NCBI GenBank assembly: GCA_016708765.1
Contig: JADJFD010000002.1
Span: 124,001-188,000 of the forward strand
From: Chitinophagaceae bacterium
GTDB lineage: Bacteria > Bacteroidota > Bacteroidia > Chitinophagales > Chitinophagaceae
Direction: 5' to 3'
DNA length: 64,000 bases
Shown piece by piece: positions 1-9,469 of this stretch (its first letter is position 1; every line of letters begins with the position of its first letter). A program made the position numbers and the translations under genes. The notes beneath the pieces are model-generated. The model saw only the letters and a program-made list of their open reading frames with translations, was not told where the DNA came from and did no database searches.

Positions 1-1520
1 TGTGTCTTAAAATCTGTAATTAATTCAATCGTCATTGCAACAGTTTGTGCTTGCTCACCAATACTTATAAAAGGCATTAGTTTAAATTCGATTTCGGATA
101 GCCTTTCTAATTGGTCTTTCGTTACAGGGGTTTCCATGTCGCTATTAATCAAGTCGTTTGCGTTAGAGCATAATGTTAATGCCATTTCATTGCTGAAGCT
201 CGTTAAAAGATACTTCTCAAACTTTGTAGCCTTTGCATCATACTTCAATCTTTCTGCAATTTTGATTGGTATTTCATTTATTGAGGTATCAACTAATTCA
301 ATGTAAAATGGATTCAACTCCTTATTAGAAATCATCAAAAAAGACTTCACATCTTGCTGCATTATATACAAATTGCTTATTCCTTTTGAGAGTGAAATCA
401 GTTGCTCAATACCCTTCCTCATTGAAGGATTTACTTCCTTTGGAAATACAATAAAATACCGGGAGTGATTGTTTTCAGATTGCTGTATTAAACCTGCAAC
501 TGAGCTATACAATAATTCTGTAAGGATAGGAATACATAAATAGAAATCGACTTTTTCAGAAGCGTTTAAAAACAACTTCAAATTATTTAAAACCAAGTAT
601 TGGTCTATGTATGCAAATTCAATGAGATTGTTAATTGCTGCTTTTAATTTTCCATTCGGGTACTGATCCTTCAGCACTGGAAAAAGGGTTGGTGTTGGCT
701 TGTCTGAAATGGGAATATTATTTTTCAATTCCTCTATAAGTTCAGATGTTATCTCCACTTGAGTTGAAAGCCATGTAGTAAAATATATGTGTACTTTTTT
801 TGCTGATTTGTCGTAACAATGAAAATTAAATTGTTCCCTATGTAAATCAAATGTTATACCAATCGACATAGACATGCTGTAATCATTGGAATCAACAACT
901 ACTTCATCTGTAAAAGAATAAAGTTTTGCAGGATTATAGATTGTTGGCACTTGAACAGCGGCAATTTCTTTTAATTCAATTTCTCCGATAACTGCATCAT
1001 CGTTAGGTTCTGAATAAACATGACCATCAGCAAACTCAAAGTTTTCTTTTGCCTGCTTGTGATTGCCGGTTGTTTTGTCAAAGTATATAATAAACGGCTT
1101 ATTTTCTGTTTTCTTGAACTTATGCTTTTTTTCGGCATACTCTCTGCCAATTGCTGTAAGCCTACATCTTGAAAAATAAATATCACCGCCCTCAATCATG
1201 CTGAAATCAGCCAATGATTGCAAAGCCTCCATTAATATTTCGTATTCAGCATTGTCCTTTATTGATTTCCCACTTTCAATATCACCGACATTTAAGCCTA
1301 ATATTCTACCTATTTCATGGAAGCTAAGATGTTCCTCTATCTGAAGTAATTCACAAATTACTTTATCAAATGCATTGAAGGGAAATGCTTCGGTACAGGT
1401 AGCCTGATATTCAGTTTTTGTATATTTAAAAGCATAGCCAACATGACCAAGATAAATCTCAGATGCATTAAGCCTATCGCAAATAGCACTATATATTTCT
1501 ATGTCAAGCTCTTGGTTCAT
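1..1520 (-). CDS. Unknown protein, last visible gene of the BREX-like/Argonaute operon (3' end beyond window)
   Basis: An open frame starts at ATG 1520 and stays open to the window edge (at least 506 codons; I translated the strand line by line to about position 300 and the rest reads the same way). Its ATG overlaps the TGA of the upstream helicase gene in an ATGA arrangement, so the two are likely translationally coupled. Residues about 45-125 look like a winged-helix fold: a helix-rich stretch with GRILGLNVGDIES, then LMEALQSLADFSMIEG and a short strand pair. The remainder is a mixed alpha/beta protein that I do not recognise. No catalytic motif, signal peptide or membrane segment is evident. 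The position in the operon suggests a DNA-binding accessory subunit of the defence system, but that is inference only. Confidence 0.75.
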   Translation of the reverse strand, partial: MNQELDIEIYSAICDRLNASEIYLGHVGYAFKYTKTEYQATCTEAFPFNAFDKVICELLQIEEHLSFHEIGRILGLNVGDIESGKSIKDNAEYEILMEALQSLADFSMIEGGDIYFSRCRLTAIGREYAEKKHKFKKTENKPFIIYFDKTTGNHKQAKENFEFADGHVYSEPNDDAVIGEIELKEIAAVQVPTIYNPAKLYSFTDEVVVDSNDYSMSMSIGITFDLHREQFNFHCYDKSAKKVHIYFTTWLSTQVEITSELIEELKNNIPISDKPTPTLFPVLKDQYPNGKLKAAINNLIEFAYIDQYLVLNNLKLFLNASEKVDFYLCIPILTELLYSSVAGLIQQSENNHSRYFIVFPKEVNPSMRKGIEQLISLSKGISNLYIMQQDVKSFLMISNKELNPFYIELVDTSINEIPIKIAERLKYDAKATKFEKYLLTSFSNEMALTLCSNANDLINSDMETPVTKDQLERLSEIEFKLMPFISIGEQAQTVAMTIELITDFKT

Positions 1521-4500
1521 TTGTATCTATTCAGCTTTTTATAGTCATCAATTATTAAACCTTCCTTCCTAATTATTTCAATGGCATTTTTATAAATAGC
1601 ATCCCCTGATTTATCTTTATAAGATTCAAAAAAGTGCAGATTACCAACTACAATTAATAACCTTCTTGCACGGGATAATGCAACATTTAAGCGTTCAGGA
1701 GCTTTCGCAAAACCTATATCAGCATTTGGCTCTAAAATACCATTGCGAATTATTTTATTACTTCTTACCGTTGAAACAATTACTATATTCCTCTCCATAC
1801 CTTGAAATTTATCAACGGTCTTTAATCTGATTGGAATATTCAAGTCGTTTTGTGCATACTTTCTAACATCCTGAAGTTTCTTTACCTGATGCCCGTAGAA
1901 ACTGATTATGCCTACTTCCTGTTCCTGTATCCGTTTGTCTTCATCCTTTATACTTTCCCATGAACTAAAGTATTCCTGAAAACCAGTGGAATTTTTCAAA
2001 TAGGTAAGAACCGTTTTTACAGCTTCCGCTTCTTTTTCATTTACCCTGGATGTTCCACTTTGCTCTTCCGGTTCATCCACATTTACCCAAATGGTATGAA
2101 TCTCAGGTTTAATGAATTGATCGTGCAAAAATCCATGATGCCTTGAAAATGGATTTGAAAGATTTGTATCGTCTGCATTATCTAACAGTTCCTGTGCAGG
2201 ATTAAGCCCTTTGTCAGTTTCCCCGGTATAAAATTGTTTAATTACATTATTGATTTTTGGGTGCATTCTATACTGAATATTCAGCCTTGCAACGATAGTC
2301 TTTGAAACCTTTGGATTCATGATAAGGCGTTCAAACTGGCTTGTCTCGACAAACTCCTTATCAATTTCTTCTGACAAAACTTTTGCCCGAGGGTCTTTTA
2401 CTTCAAGTAAAGCCTCTTTAAATTCCTTTTCGTTCAACATAGGAGGCAGCTGCTTATGATCCCCAATTACAATGGATTTCTTACCGAAACACAGAGGCAG
2501 TAACATTTCAGGCGGTGTAGCCTTACTTGCTTCATCCATTATAACCACATCGAAAGTTGTATTCAATTTTTGCTTTAGTGCAGCTTTTATTTCCGGGAAA
2601 TGATTACGAGAATGTAATTCTGCTGGCAGTTCCAGTTCTTCCAATAATGACCATATTTTTCTTGAATCGGGGTATGTTTCAATTAAGTAAAGTACTTCGC
2701 TTGCAACCTTAGGATTAAAACCTACATTAAATATTTTTGCATAATCCCGATTAAAACTGCCACTACCAGCAGAACTACAAGTGCTGCCAACTACATTGGC
2801 ATACTTAAAATACTTATCCGAAAAATATCTCTTAATTTCTCTATCTGGTTGGCTTAATTCGATTGCCCAATTTTTTAAAGCATTATCATATTTACCGCTG
2901 ATATTTTTATGTGATCCTTCAGCAATCCGATTCATCCAAATTTGAACTGCATTATTTCTTGGGTCTTCTTTGGCTAATTCTTCGTCTTCATTTTCTTCAG
3001 CTGAATCATCTTCAAAATCCTCCTCTTCAAACTTTTCATCAATCCATTTCATTATGCGATTGAATGAGTATTTCTTCCCTTCCTCTTCAAATTTGGTATC
3101 CTTGCCAAAACGTAAAGGCTTTACAATTGTATGCTGCTTATTAATTAATTTTTCAATTGCGTTATCTACTGCCAGATTTGTTTCTGAAGTAAGTAATATT
3201 TTTTGATTTTGGCTTTGGCTTATCAATTGCCAAATCAGCTCTGCAATTACTGTTGTTTTTCCTGTACCCGGTGGACCTTGAAGCAAACATAAGTCACGGG
3301 CATGAAGTGCAGCTAAAATTGCTTCACGTTGTGAATCATTCAATTTCAGCATTTCGTTTGCTTTTACTCTTTGCCATTCTTCGCTATCAGCTGAAATATC
3401 TTTAAATATTTCTTCAGCCTTACTTGAATCAAAAATGAATTGACCAAGTTTGTCGTTTATAGCTTTCCCATTTGGTCTGTCGGTCTGGTTGGTGAGTTTT
3501 GCCATTGCCTGAACCAGCCACCCAATTTTTGCCTGGTCTCCTTTCAGATTGGGTTCAACAGATGATATTGGTGGTTTTTCATCTGTGTAATCTAACAATT
3601 TTTTAGCTGCTGCTTTTTCATCCTTTCTTTTAAGTGGAATTGAAAAAACCAAAGAAGTAAGATCTGATTCGTTTGCGATTAATTTGCCTATTGGCAAATA
3701 ATCATTTCGTTTTGCACCTTCTTTTAATGGCAAGGCAATTTGAAAATCAACACCACGAAGGTTTTCAATTCGTTCATAGAATAATTGTTTGTCAGTCTTA
3801 TTCTTTATCAGGTTGGTTTTTATCTTGAATTTAAAATCAGCTTTATCGGGAGTGAAAACTATCTGGAATTTTGAAACCGTTTTTAGTTTATTATACTTCT
3901 CAATACATTCTTCTTTGGAAGCAAAATCAAATGATAAAGTATTTGTGGTCTCATTGGCCTCCACCTTGAAATCAAGATTGTATATATCCCGTTTGAGGTC
4001 TGTCCAAAACTCATCAGTAAGAGTACCGTCATTCTGCTTTGTAACTAAGTACGATTCTCCAATCCTGAACTTTACACTGCTTACATTGGGGTTTTTGAAA
4101 AGCTCATTTCGATACTTAACAATACTCGAAGCAAATGTTGTCTTTGCCCTTTCAAAATCCCGAAACGGCATTCGTTCATTCAAATCTTGCTTTTTGTATT
4201 CTACGGTAAATTTGCCGTCATTATCTGTAATCCGGATTGATGCAACAACACCCAATCTTTTCAAACCATACTCCTTAAATATTGGCTGGGGTATAGGATT
4301 GATTCTGGTATCAGAAGAGAAAACAGAAATTTGCTTTGTTCTATATTCACTACTGAAGGTACAATTCGGCATCCTATTCCTTAACTCAATTGCTAATGTA
4401 TCTAAAGCTGACAGTGCTTTTATCTGTAAGATGCAGGCAATAGATTTCTCCCGTTCAAGCACTTGCTTAAACTTTTTTTCAATTACAAAATCAAGGCCCC

Positions 4501-5227
4501 TGAATACGTCATCGAGTTTTAATTGAATATTACCTTCTGCATCAAATTGGTCATAAATATTAAATTCGGTTCTAAGCTCTTCTTCAATCTCTTTGTAATC
4601 AGCACCATCAGGTAAATGCAAGTCTACCTTGAACTTGTATCGGGTAACATTGCCACTTTCACTTTTGATTTCCAAAAGCGGATAATACCTTTTAACCGGA
4701 AAGGGTTGCGAATATCGTTTTAGCAATATGTCCTGAGCCTGGATATACTTATCCCATATTTCAAGGTCGTTTTCAATCTTGGTTTTAGGTAAAATTTCAA
4801 GAGATGCTACTCTTTGAAATAACTCTAATTGCTCTCGAACCGGGAATCTGGAATCATTAATATCTATAAAAACGATACGGCATGTTTCTTCAATAAAATA
4901 TTCCTTCTCGTCTGGCAAAGAGATAGGAGTAACAACTCTCGTCTTTTTGTTCGTTTTTACTTTAATCTTATGACTGAATAATTTCTCATCCCACTCTGCA
5001 AATATTTCAACCTGTAATTCCTCATTAGTAAAAGGAATAATAATACGCTGTTCTAAATCCTTTACTTTTAAAAAGTAACATTTCAGTTCCTTGCCATCAA
5101 TAAGCTGTTTTATTTGCTCATAGGTCTTTGGGCTGTTCTTATTGAAATCAGAAATGGCTTTTTCGTGCCAACGAACAATTACTTCGATAGCATTACCACC
5201 TCCAAATATATCTTCATGAATTGCCAT
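1517..5227 (-). CDS. Superfamily 1 DNA/RNA helicase (Dna2/NAM7/UPF1-like) of the BREX-like/Argonaute operon
   Basis: This 1236-residue protein has a long N-terminal half without recognisable motifs and a C-terminal SF1B-type helicase core. Visible motifs are Walker A LLQGPPGTGKTT near residue 650, Walker B IMDEAS near 895, motif III GDHKQLPP near 925, QYRMHP near 987, VDKFQGMER near 1140 and LNVALSRARR near 1180, which is the AAA_11/AAA_12 (Dna2/NAM7) layout. An acidic insert (about residues 720-755, Glu/Asp-rich) lies just behind the Walker A region. It starts 14 bp after the Argonaute stop and overlaps the next gene by ATGA. BREX types 2, 3, 5 and 6 encode helicases, but this one is of the Dna2-like class, and pairing with the Argonaute suggests duplex unwinding or nucleic-acid remodelling. 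No nuclease motif was seen. Confidence 0.93.
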   Translation of the reverse strand: MAIHEDIFGGGNAIEVIVRWHEKAISDFNKNSPKTYEQIKQLIDGKELKCYFLKVKDLEQRIIIPFTNEELQVEIFAEWDEKLFSHKIKVKTNKKTRVVTPISLPDEKEYFIEETCRIVFIDINDSRFPVREQLELFQRVASLEILPKTKIENDLEIWDKYIQAQDILLKRYSQPFPVKRYYPLLEIKSESGNVTRYKFKVDLHLPDGADYKEIEEELRTEFNIYDQFDAEGNIQLKLDDVFRGLDFVIEKKFKQVLEREKSIACILQIKALSALDTLAIELRNRMPNCTFSSEYRTKQISVFSSDTRINPIPQPIFKEYGLKRLGVVASIRITDNDGKFTVEYKKQDLNERMPFRDFERAKTTFASSIVKYRNELFKNPNVSSVKFRIGESYLVTKQNDGTLTDEFWTDLKRDIYNLDFKVEANETTNTLSFDFASKEECIEKYNKLKTVSKFQIVFTPDKADFKFKIKTNLIKNKTDKQLFYERIENLRGVDFQIALPLKEGAKRNDYLPIGKLIANESDLTSLVFSIPLKRKDEKAAAKKLLDYTDEKPPISSVEPNLKGDQAKIGWLVQAMAKLTNQTDRPNGKAINDKLGQFIFDSSKAEEIFKDISADSEEWQRVKANEMLKLNDSQREAILAALHARDLCLLQGPPGTGKTTVIAELIWQLISQSQNQKILLTSETNLAVDNAIEKLINKQHTIVKPLRFGKDTKFEEEGKKYSFNRIMKWIDEKFEEEDFEDDSAEENEDEELAKEDPRNNAVQIWMNRIAEGSHKNISGKYDNALKNWAIELSQPDREIKRYFSDKYFKYANVVGSTCSSAGSGSFNRDYAKIFNVGFNPKVASEVLYLIETYPDSRKIWSLLEELELPAELHSRNHFPEIKAALKQKLNTTFDVVIMDEASKATPPEMLLPLCFGKKSIVIGDHKQLPPMLNEKEFKEALLEVKDPRAKVLSEEIDKEFVETSQFERLIMNPKVSKTIVARLNIQYRMHPKINNVIKQFYTGETDKGLNPAQELLDNADDTNLSNPFSRHHGFLHDQFIKPEIHTIWVNVDEPEEQSGTSRVNEKEAEAVKTVLTYLKNSTGFQEYFSSWESIKDEDKRIQEQEVGIISFYGHQVKKLQDVRKYAQNDLNIPIRLKTVDKFQGMERNIVIVSTVRSNKIIRNGILEPNADIGFAKAPERLNVALSRARRLLIVVGNLHFFESYKDKSGDAIYKNAIEIIRKEGLIIDDYKKLNRYK

Positions 5228-5241
5228 AGTTGTTCATTTTT

Positions 5242-7296
5242 TTACAGAAACCACAGGCTCTCCTTGCCGTGGTCGGGTAGTTTGTCGTGGGTGAAGTATG
5301 GGAATATCTCGGCCACCATTTCGGGGTATTTGATTGTAACCGGCAGGTTCTGCTGGCTTACGCTTTTCCAATACATTCTGCTGAACTGATATACCTGGTC
5401 AATGAGTTGGTTTATCAATGCAGGGTCATCCAATAATTCTGCTTTGTCGCTGAAGAATGAAATCTTTACCGGGAAGTGGTGCTCTCTGTCTGTTGGTGCA
5501 GATGCTTCTTCGTAACGGGTGTTGTTGAATAGCAAGTATTCTTTTGCACCTACTTTTACAATGGTTCCGCTGTATGGCATCAGCTTTTGACTGCTTGTAT
5601 CAAATGCCAATAGTTCTTTGCTCTCTGTTTTATTGATGGTTACTACAATTACCGGAATAGGTAAGCCCAACGCATGGAGGGTGTCAATGATGGGTTTCAG
5701 TTCCTTTTTACTAAGGTCTTTGTAGAAATGGATAATAAGCCTTGTGGCTTTGTAATTGGAGGCAATGAATTTGCCTACTGCTTCCCTGATTGAACCTGCG
5801 ATACTATCTGTATCATTTGCACCGAAACAATCAAAGCCTTTGAAAATGCCTTCGTTGTTGAAACAGAAAGCTGATCCTACATATTTTGATTTACGGGTAA
5901 TGGAATAGAATGCACCTACACCAACAATCAGTTCATTGGTGGTATCTCTTTTCAGCCTCCAGGGAACACCGCCCAGCTTGGCTAAGATGGCTGTTTCAAT
6001 GTTGGGCAGGAACAGATTGAATGCAGGTTTGGAAATGTTCTCCTTCCAAATTACCTGTGAGGTGATGCCTTCGTACAACAATATTTCTTTCATGCGGTGA
6101 TAAATGCTGTTCCTCTTTGGGTCTTTCTCCCACTTAGGAACAGGGCTGATGTACACCGCAAAATATTTTGTATCGGGCAACCTGTCTTTATTCTTGATTG
6201 CCTTTTGAACTACTGAAACTGCATCATCAATATTATCAAATGAAATGCTGCCGTTCTCTTCCAATTCAAATGGCTGACTGATGAACTCTTCCATTTTAGG
6301 AAAAGGGTACTGGCCGTTGTATCCATCTTTGAAATACTGCCAAATATTCTTTACTGCATGTTCCCTGTCGGGCTTATGATAAATGAAAAAGAACTTTACA
6401 TTGCTTGGCTTGGGAACCGGCTTGTATGGCTTCAATCGTTTTAAATCTCTCTTGGGTTCAACTCCTACACCATTGCCAAACTGCAATTCATTTGATGTGC
6501 CATTGATGCGTTGCACTGCCAAACCGTTAGGTTTGAAAAATCCGTCCGCTGAAAGCGGCAGGATTGCTGTGAATGCATCTGTATTAAGGTAATTATTATA
6601 AAAGTCATTCAGCAGGGTGAAATACTTGGGATAACGGTTTTTGAAATCCGGCACATCAAAAGCAATATCGAAGTGAGGCTTTAATGTATTGCTCACTACC
6701 GGATAGTTTTTTTCATGGTTGAGCTTCTGTTCATCGGTGAGGTATTTCCACCTGTTCAATTCACCGTTGCAGTTAATCCAGTTGTATAACTCTGTTTTAA
6801 AGTTGTGAATTTCGGCAATGCTTTTATTCAGCACTTTGGTTGTGCCATCAAATGAAACAACCAATTCGGGACCTTCTGTAACTCTGTTGTGCTGTACTTT
6901 TAGTGTAAACTGATTGTACACTTTGAATTTTGTGCTGCTTGCTTTTGTATTGTGAAACCAAACTTCTATTTCATTGGTGAAGTTCTTTCGCATGATGTCT
7001 GCAACTCCTTTGAAGTGAGTACGGATTAAATGCCTGTAATAATGCTGGGCAAAGTATTTACATTCATTGAGGTTTACAGAAATGATAATGGCGTTTTCCT
7101 TTGCCGGTGCAAAATCGGTGTAGAGCCAGTTTCCATAATGCAGTTCGCTTTCATCAACCAATCCTTCAATTGCTCCGTTTAAGTCGTCTTTGTGTATGGG
7201 GCAATAGCCATCTTGCTTTGCCGTGTAAAAGGCAAATTCAGCATCCTTAACGGGTGCTGTAAAAGGGATGATATTTAGTTGAATTTGTTGCTGCAC
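5242..7296 (-). CDS. Prokaryotic Argonaute (MID-PIWI), predicted catalytically inactive
   Basis: This is a 684-residue pAgo. Residues 1-300 form an N-terminal region typical of Bacteroidota pAgos, including SFDGTTKV near 148. The MID domain spans about 300-455: Y399, K403 and Q414 keep the exact 0/+4/+15 spacing of RsAgo Y463/K467/Q478, and K440 lies in AILAKLGGVPW, so a 5'-phosphate guide pocket is likely. The PIWI domain runs from about 455 to 684 and ends with QVYQFSRMYWKSV, then NLPVTIKYPEMVAEIFPYF. The RNase H-like tetrad is not preserved: the first Asp position reads VGVGAF (Gly461) and the HRD-like position reads IHFYKD (Tyr525), so cleavage is not expected. Length fits a long-type pAgo with a reduced or absent PAZ. 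It lies 26 bp after the BrxA-like gene and 14 bp before the helicase, inside the PglZ operon, which is not one of the described pAgo partner sets I know (TIR, Sir2, DREN nucleases). Confidence 0.93.
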   Translation of the reverse strand: MQQQIQLNIIPFTAPVKDAEFAFYTAKQDGYCPIHKDDLNGAIEGLVDESELHYGNWLYTDFAPAKENAIIISVNLNECKYFAQHYYRHLIRTHFKGVADIMRKNFTNEIEVWFHNTKASSTKFKVYNQFTLKVQHNRVTEGPELVVSFDGTTKVLNKSIAEIHNFKTELYNWINCNGELNRWKYLTDEQKLNHEKNYPVVSNTLKPHFDIAFDVPDFKNRYPKYFTLLNDFYNNYLNTDAFTAILPLSADGFFKPNGLAVQRINGTSNELQFGNGVGVEPKRDLKRLKPYKPVPKPSNVKFFFIYHKPDREHAVKNIWQYFKDGYNGQYPFPKMEEFISQPFELEENGSISFDNIDDAVSVVQKAIKNKDRLPDTKYFAVYISPVPKWEKDPKRNSIYHRMKEILLYEGITSQVIWKENISKPAFNLFLPNIETAILAKLGGVPWRLKRDTTNELIVGVGAFYSITRKSKYVGSAFCFNNEGIFKGFDCFGANDTDSIAGSIREAVGKFIASNYKATRLIIHFYKDLSKKELKPIIDTLHALGLPIPVIVVTINKTESKELLAFDTSSQKLMPYSGTIVKVGAKEYLLFNNTRYEEASAPTDREHHFPVKISFFSDKAELLDDPALINQLIDQVYQFSRMYWKSVSQQNLPVTIKYPEMVAEIFPYFTHDKLPDHGKESLWFL

Positions 7297-7322
7297 TTTA
7301 TTTCATTATTTATTAGTTAATT

Positions 7323-8026
7323 TTAATGTAACATCAATAATCCTCTTTCAATGCCTTTAATATATTCCCATTCGGTGGTGTGAAACTGGTGTGCCACAGT
7401 GCTCAAATCAGGAATATTGTAATATGCAAAGATTGATTTATCAATATTTTGAATATCTACTTGTTTTGTGTGTTTTACGGTTGCATAGAGTTTCAGAATA
7501 TCTGAAACCTGCTCTGCTGTCAATTTTGATTTATTTATTTGATGGAAAGTGTTTGTGCCAGTTGGCTCAATGATTCCAAAGTCAGATAAGGTTTTAAGAA
7601 ATGCTCTCGTTGATCTTTTTACTATTTCAGTATCGCCATAAGCTTCGGTCATTTTCTTAGTTAGTGCTGTTGAACTAACCGATTGAGATGGGTCGAATAT
7701 TTTAAAATACATCTGGGTGAAGTATTTCAGAATTTCGTAATCCAGAATGAACATTGCCAATAAAATTGGCTTCATGTACTCATAATCTTTTTGCTTACAT
7801 AGGCTGATAAGAATATTGTTTTCTATAACACTTGTTTTTTCCTGAAAGCTGTAAATGAATGTCCGAAATAACACGGTACGTGTTTTCTTCTTCCATCCTT
7901 ACCGGTGAGTTCGACTGCTATTTGATTATAGGCATCATAATATTCCTCAGGCTTCTTGCCTGGCTCCACCATTTGTAAGGTTTTATATATCCATTCCGGT
8001 TTTAACGGTCTATCGTATCCTATCAT
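7323..8026 (-). CDS. BrxA-like helical protein (frameshifted in this assembly)
   Basis: Two overlapping frames make one protein of about 234 residues: 8026-7823, beginning MIGYDRPLKPEWIY, and a second frame that continues with EKTSVIENNILISL and ends at 7323. They join cleanly if one A is added to the A6 run near 7838-7843. The start overlaps the pglZ stop (ATGA). The C-terminal part, with KPILLAMFILDYEILKYF, a variable loop, and RAFLKTLSDFGIIE, resembles the all-helical DUF1819/BrxA family in pattern (small DNA-binding BREX subunit), and the position beside pglZ fits. Identity is not certain because I cannot align it; it could be another wHTH-type accessory subunit. Confidence 0.6.
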
Positions 8027-9465
8027 TTCTGTAACTTAATATATGGCACTACCATTTCTTCAACGGTAATGCCTCCGTGATTGATTTCAATTTGGTTGTT
8101 GTTTGCAAACATTGTTCTGCCTTCAGGCAGTACAATAATTTTCCCTTCAACAAAAGGAATTTTAATTTTAGTGTACTCAATTAAATCTGCTGATACTTCT
8201 GGAACAATAACAGCTCTTTTTGCAAAATTGTCTATAAGGTATTTGTCCAGTTTTTGTCCGTTGCCAAAGGCAACAACAGAGCCGTGGTCTGAACATATAT
8301 AAACGGTGAAATCATTGCCCTGCAATGTTTGCAATGTTTGCAACACTTTTGAATTATTCAGGTAACCTTTTACAGCATCAAAGTATAATGACTTATTACT
8401 ATGGTTTGGCGGAAACTGTGCTGAATGCGAAAGGTCATCAAAGAAAGAATATAGAATACTGATACAGTCATATCCTAACAAAGTGTCCTCACTTATAATA
8501 TCTGCATCAGTAAAATATCTGACTTCCTTGTCAGTAAAGTAATTCGCAAAAGCCTTGGCTTCATCTGCTCTTCCTGGCGATTTGATATTGTAAACATCTT
8601 GTGAGCCATGAAATATTGCGGACCTTGAAACTGATGTTACAGAAGGTAACATAGTGAATAAAGCAATATCAGTAAAGTTGAGATTGCTGGCTGATAAATA
8701 TTCCTGTAGAAGATACCATTCTGCAAAGCCCATACAGTCAAAACAAATCAGTGCAGTTTTTTTATCGTTCTGACTTTTAATATTGGCTAAAATGCGGTCG
8801 ACTGATTTGGGATTTTTTATGGTTGATGCAAACGTAGCTTGCTGCATTCCATCTGAAGTAATAAACGAAGCTGCAAATGCGTCAATTTGTTTGATATAGT
8901 TTTCATATCGTGTGTCCTGATGGATAACAGAGTAGTACACTACTTTACCCCATAGCTTGCCTAATTGTAGAATGGTATCAAATTGCGGAACAGTTTGAAG
9001 CAACAATGTGATTTGCTCAATCAAAGAACTAACTACCGATATGGCATAGTGAGATTTTGCAAATGACAAAAGACTTTCAATATTATACTTGGTAATTACC
9101 TGGTGCTTGTCTGTGTAATAAACGTAATTCAATAGTTGGATTAAATATTCGGCAGATAATCCTTTGAGAACACTTGCTATATCACCATTCAATGGAATAT
9201 CAGCATGTGTAAATTGCCTGTGCTGGAATTTATTTGTGATAAATGCAGGTACATCCTTAATATTGGTAAGAATTACAAATACTGGCATTGTGCCGGATGC
9301 TGAAAGCATTTCAGGCACTTTATCCGTAACCAAATAGCTAACTGCCTTTTCATCCAAGAAGGACAAAAAAGAAGCAGAAAATAAAATACCTGTATGGTCT
9401 GATATGACCTTTGGTGTCTTATCCTCTAAGTTGAGTTTTGTATATATGGATAGTTGCCACTGCAT
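8023..9465 (-). CDS. pglZ: PglZ-type alkaline-phosphatase-superfamily protein, BREX core component
   Basis: From ATG 9465 the protein has 480 residues; a frame extends 15 codons upstream to 9510, but that would overlap the methyltransferase, whereas 9465 leaves a 4-bp gap. The C-terminal half carries PglZ hallmarks of the alkaline-phosphatase fold: FDCMGF near residues 242-247 (metal-binding Asp), SVTSVSRSAIFHG near 276-287 (nucleophile region), FDDLSH near 342-347, SDHG at 392-395 and NHGGITVEEMVVPY near 462-475. The N-terminal half is helical and unrecognised. It is shorter than many PglZ proteins. PglZ is the marker gene of all BREX types and interacts with the methyltransferase there. The stop overlaps the next start by ATGA. 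Confidence 0.9.
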   Translation of the reverse strand: MQWQLSIYTKLNLEDKTPKVISDHTGILFSASFLSFLDEKAVSYLVTDKVPEMLSASGTMPVFVILTNIKDVPAFITNKFQHRQFTHADIPLNGDIASVLKGLSAEYLIQLLNYVYYTDKHQVITKYNIESLLSFAKSHYAISVVSSLIEQITLLLQTVPQFDTILQLGKLWGKVVYYSVIHQDTRYENYIKQIDAFAASFITSDGMQQATFASTIKNPKSVDRILANIKSQNDKKTALICFDCMGFAEWYLLQEYLSASNLNFTDIALFTMLPSVTSVSRSAIFHGSQDVYNIKSPGRADEAKAFANYFTDKEVRYFTDADIISEDTLLGYDCISILYSFFDDLSHSAQFPPNHSNKSLYFDAVKGYLNNSKVLQTLQTLQGNDFTVYICSDHGSVVAFGNGQKLDKYLIDNFAKRAVIVPEVSADLIEYTKIKIPFVEGKIIVLPEGRTMFANNNQIEINHGGITVEEMVVPYIKLQK

Positions 9466-9469
9466 ATTT

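Noticed and set aside
971..1195. Minus-strand frame of 74 codons
   Set aside because: It is out of frame inside the long open frame 1520 to 1, which has better protein character.
3789..4526. Plus-strand frame of 245 codons
   Set aside because: It lies antisense to the SF1 helicase and has no recognisable features.
5242..7296. Catalytically active, self-sufficient Argonaute nuclease
   Set aside because: The positions of the first and third catalytic Asp are Gly and Tyr.
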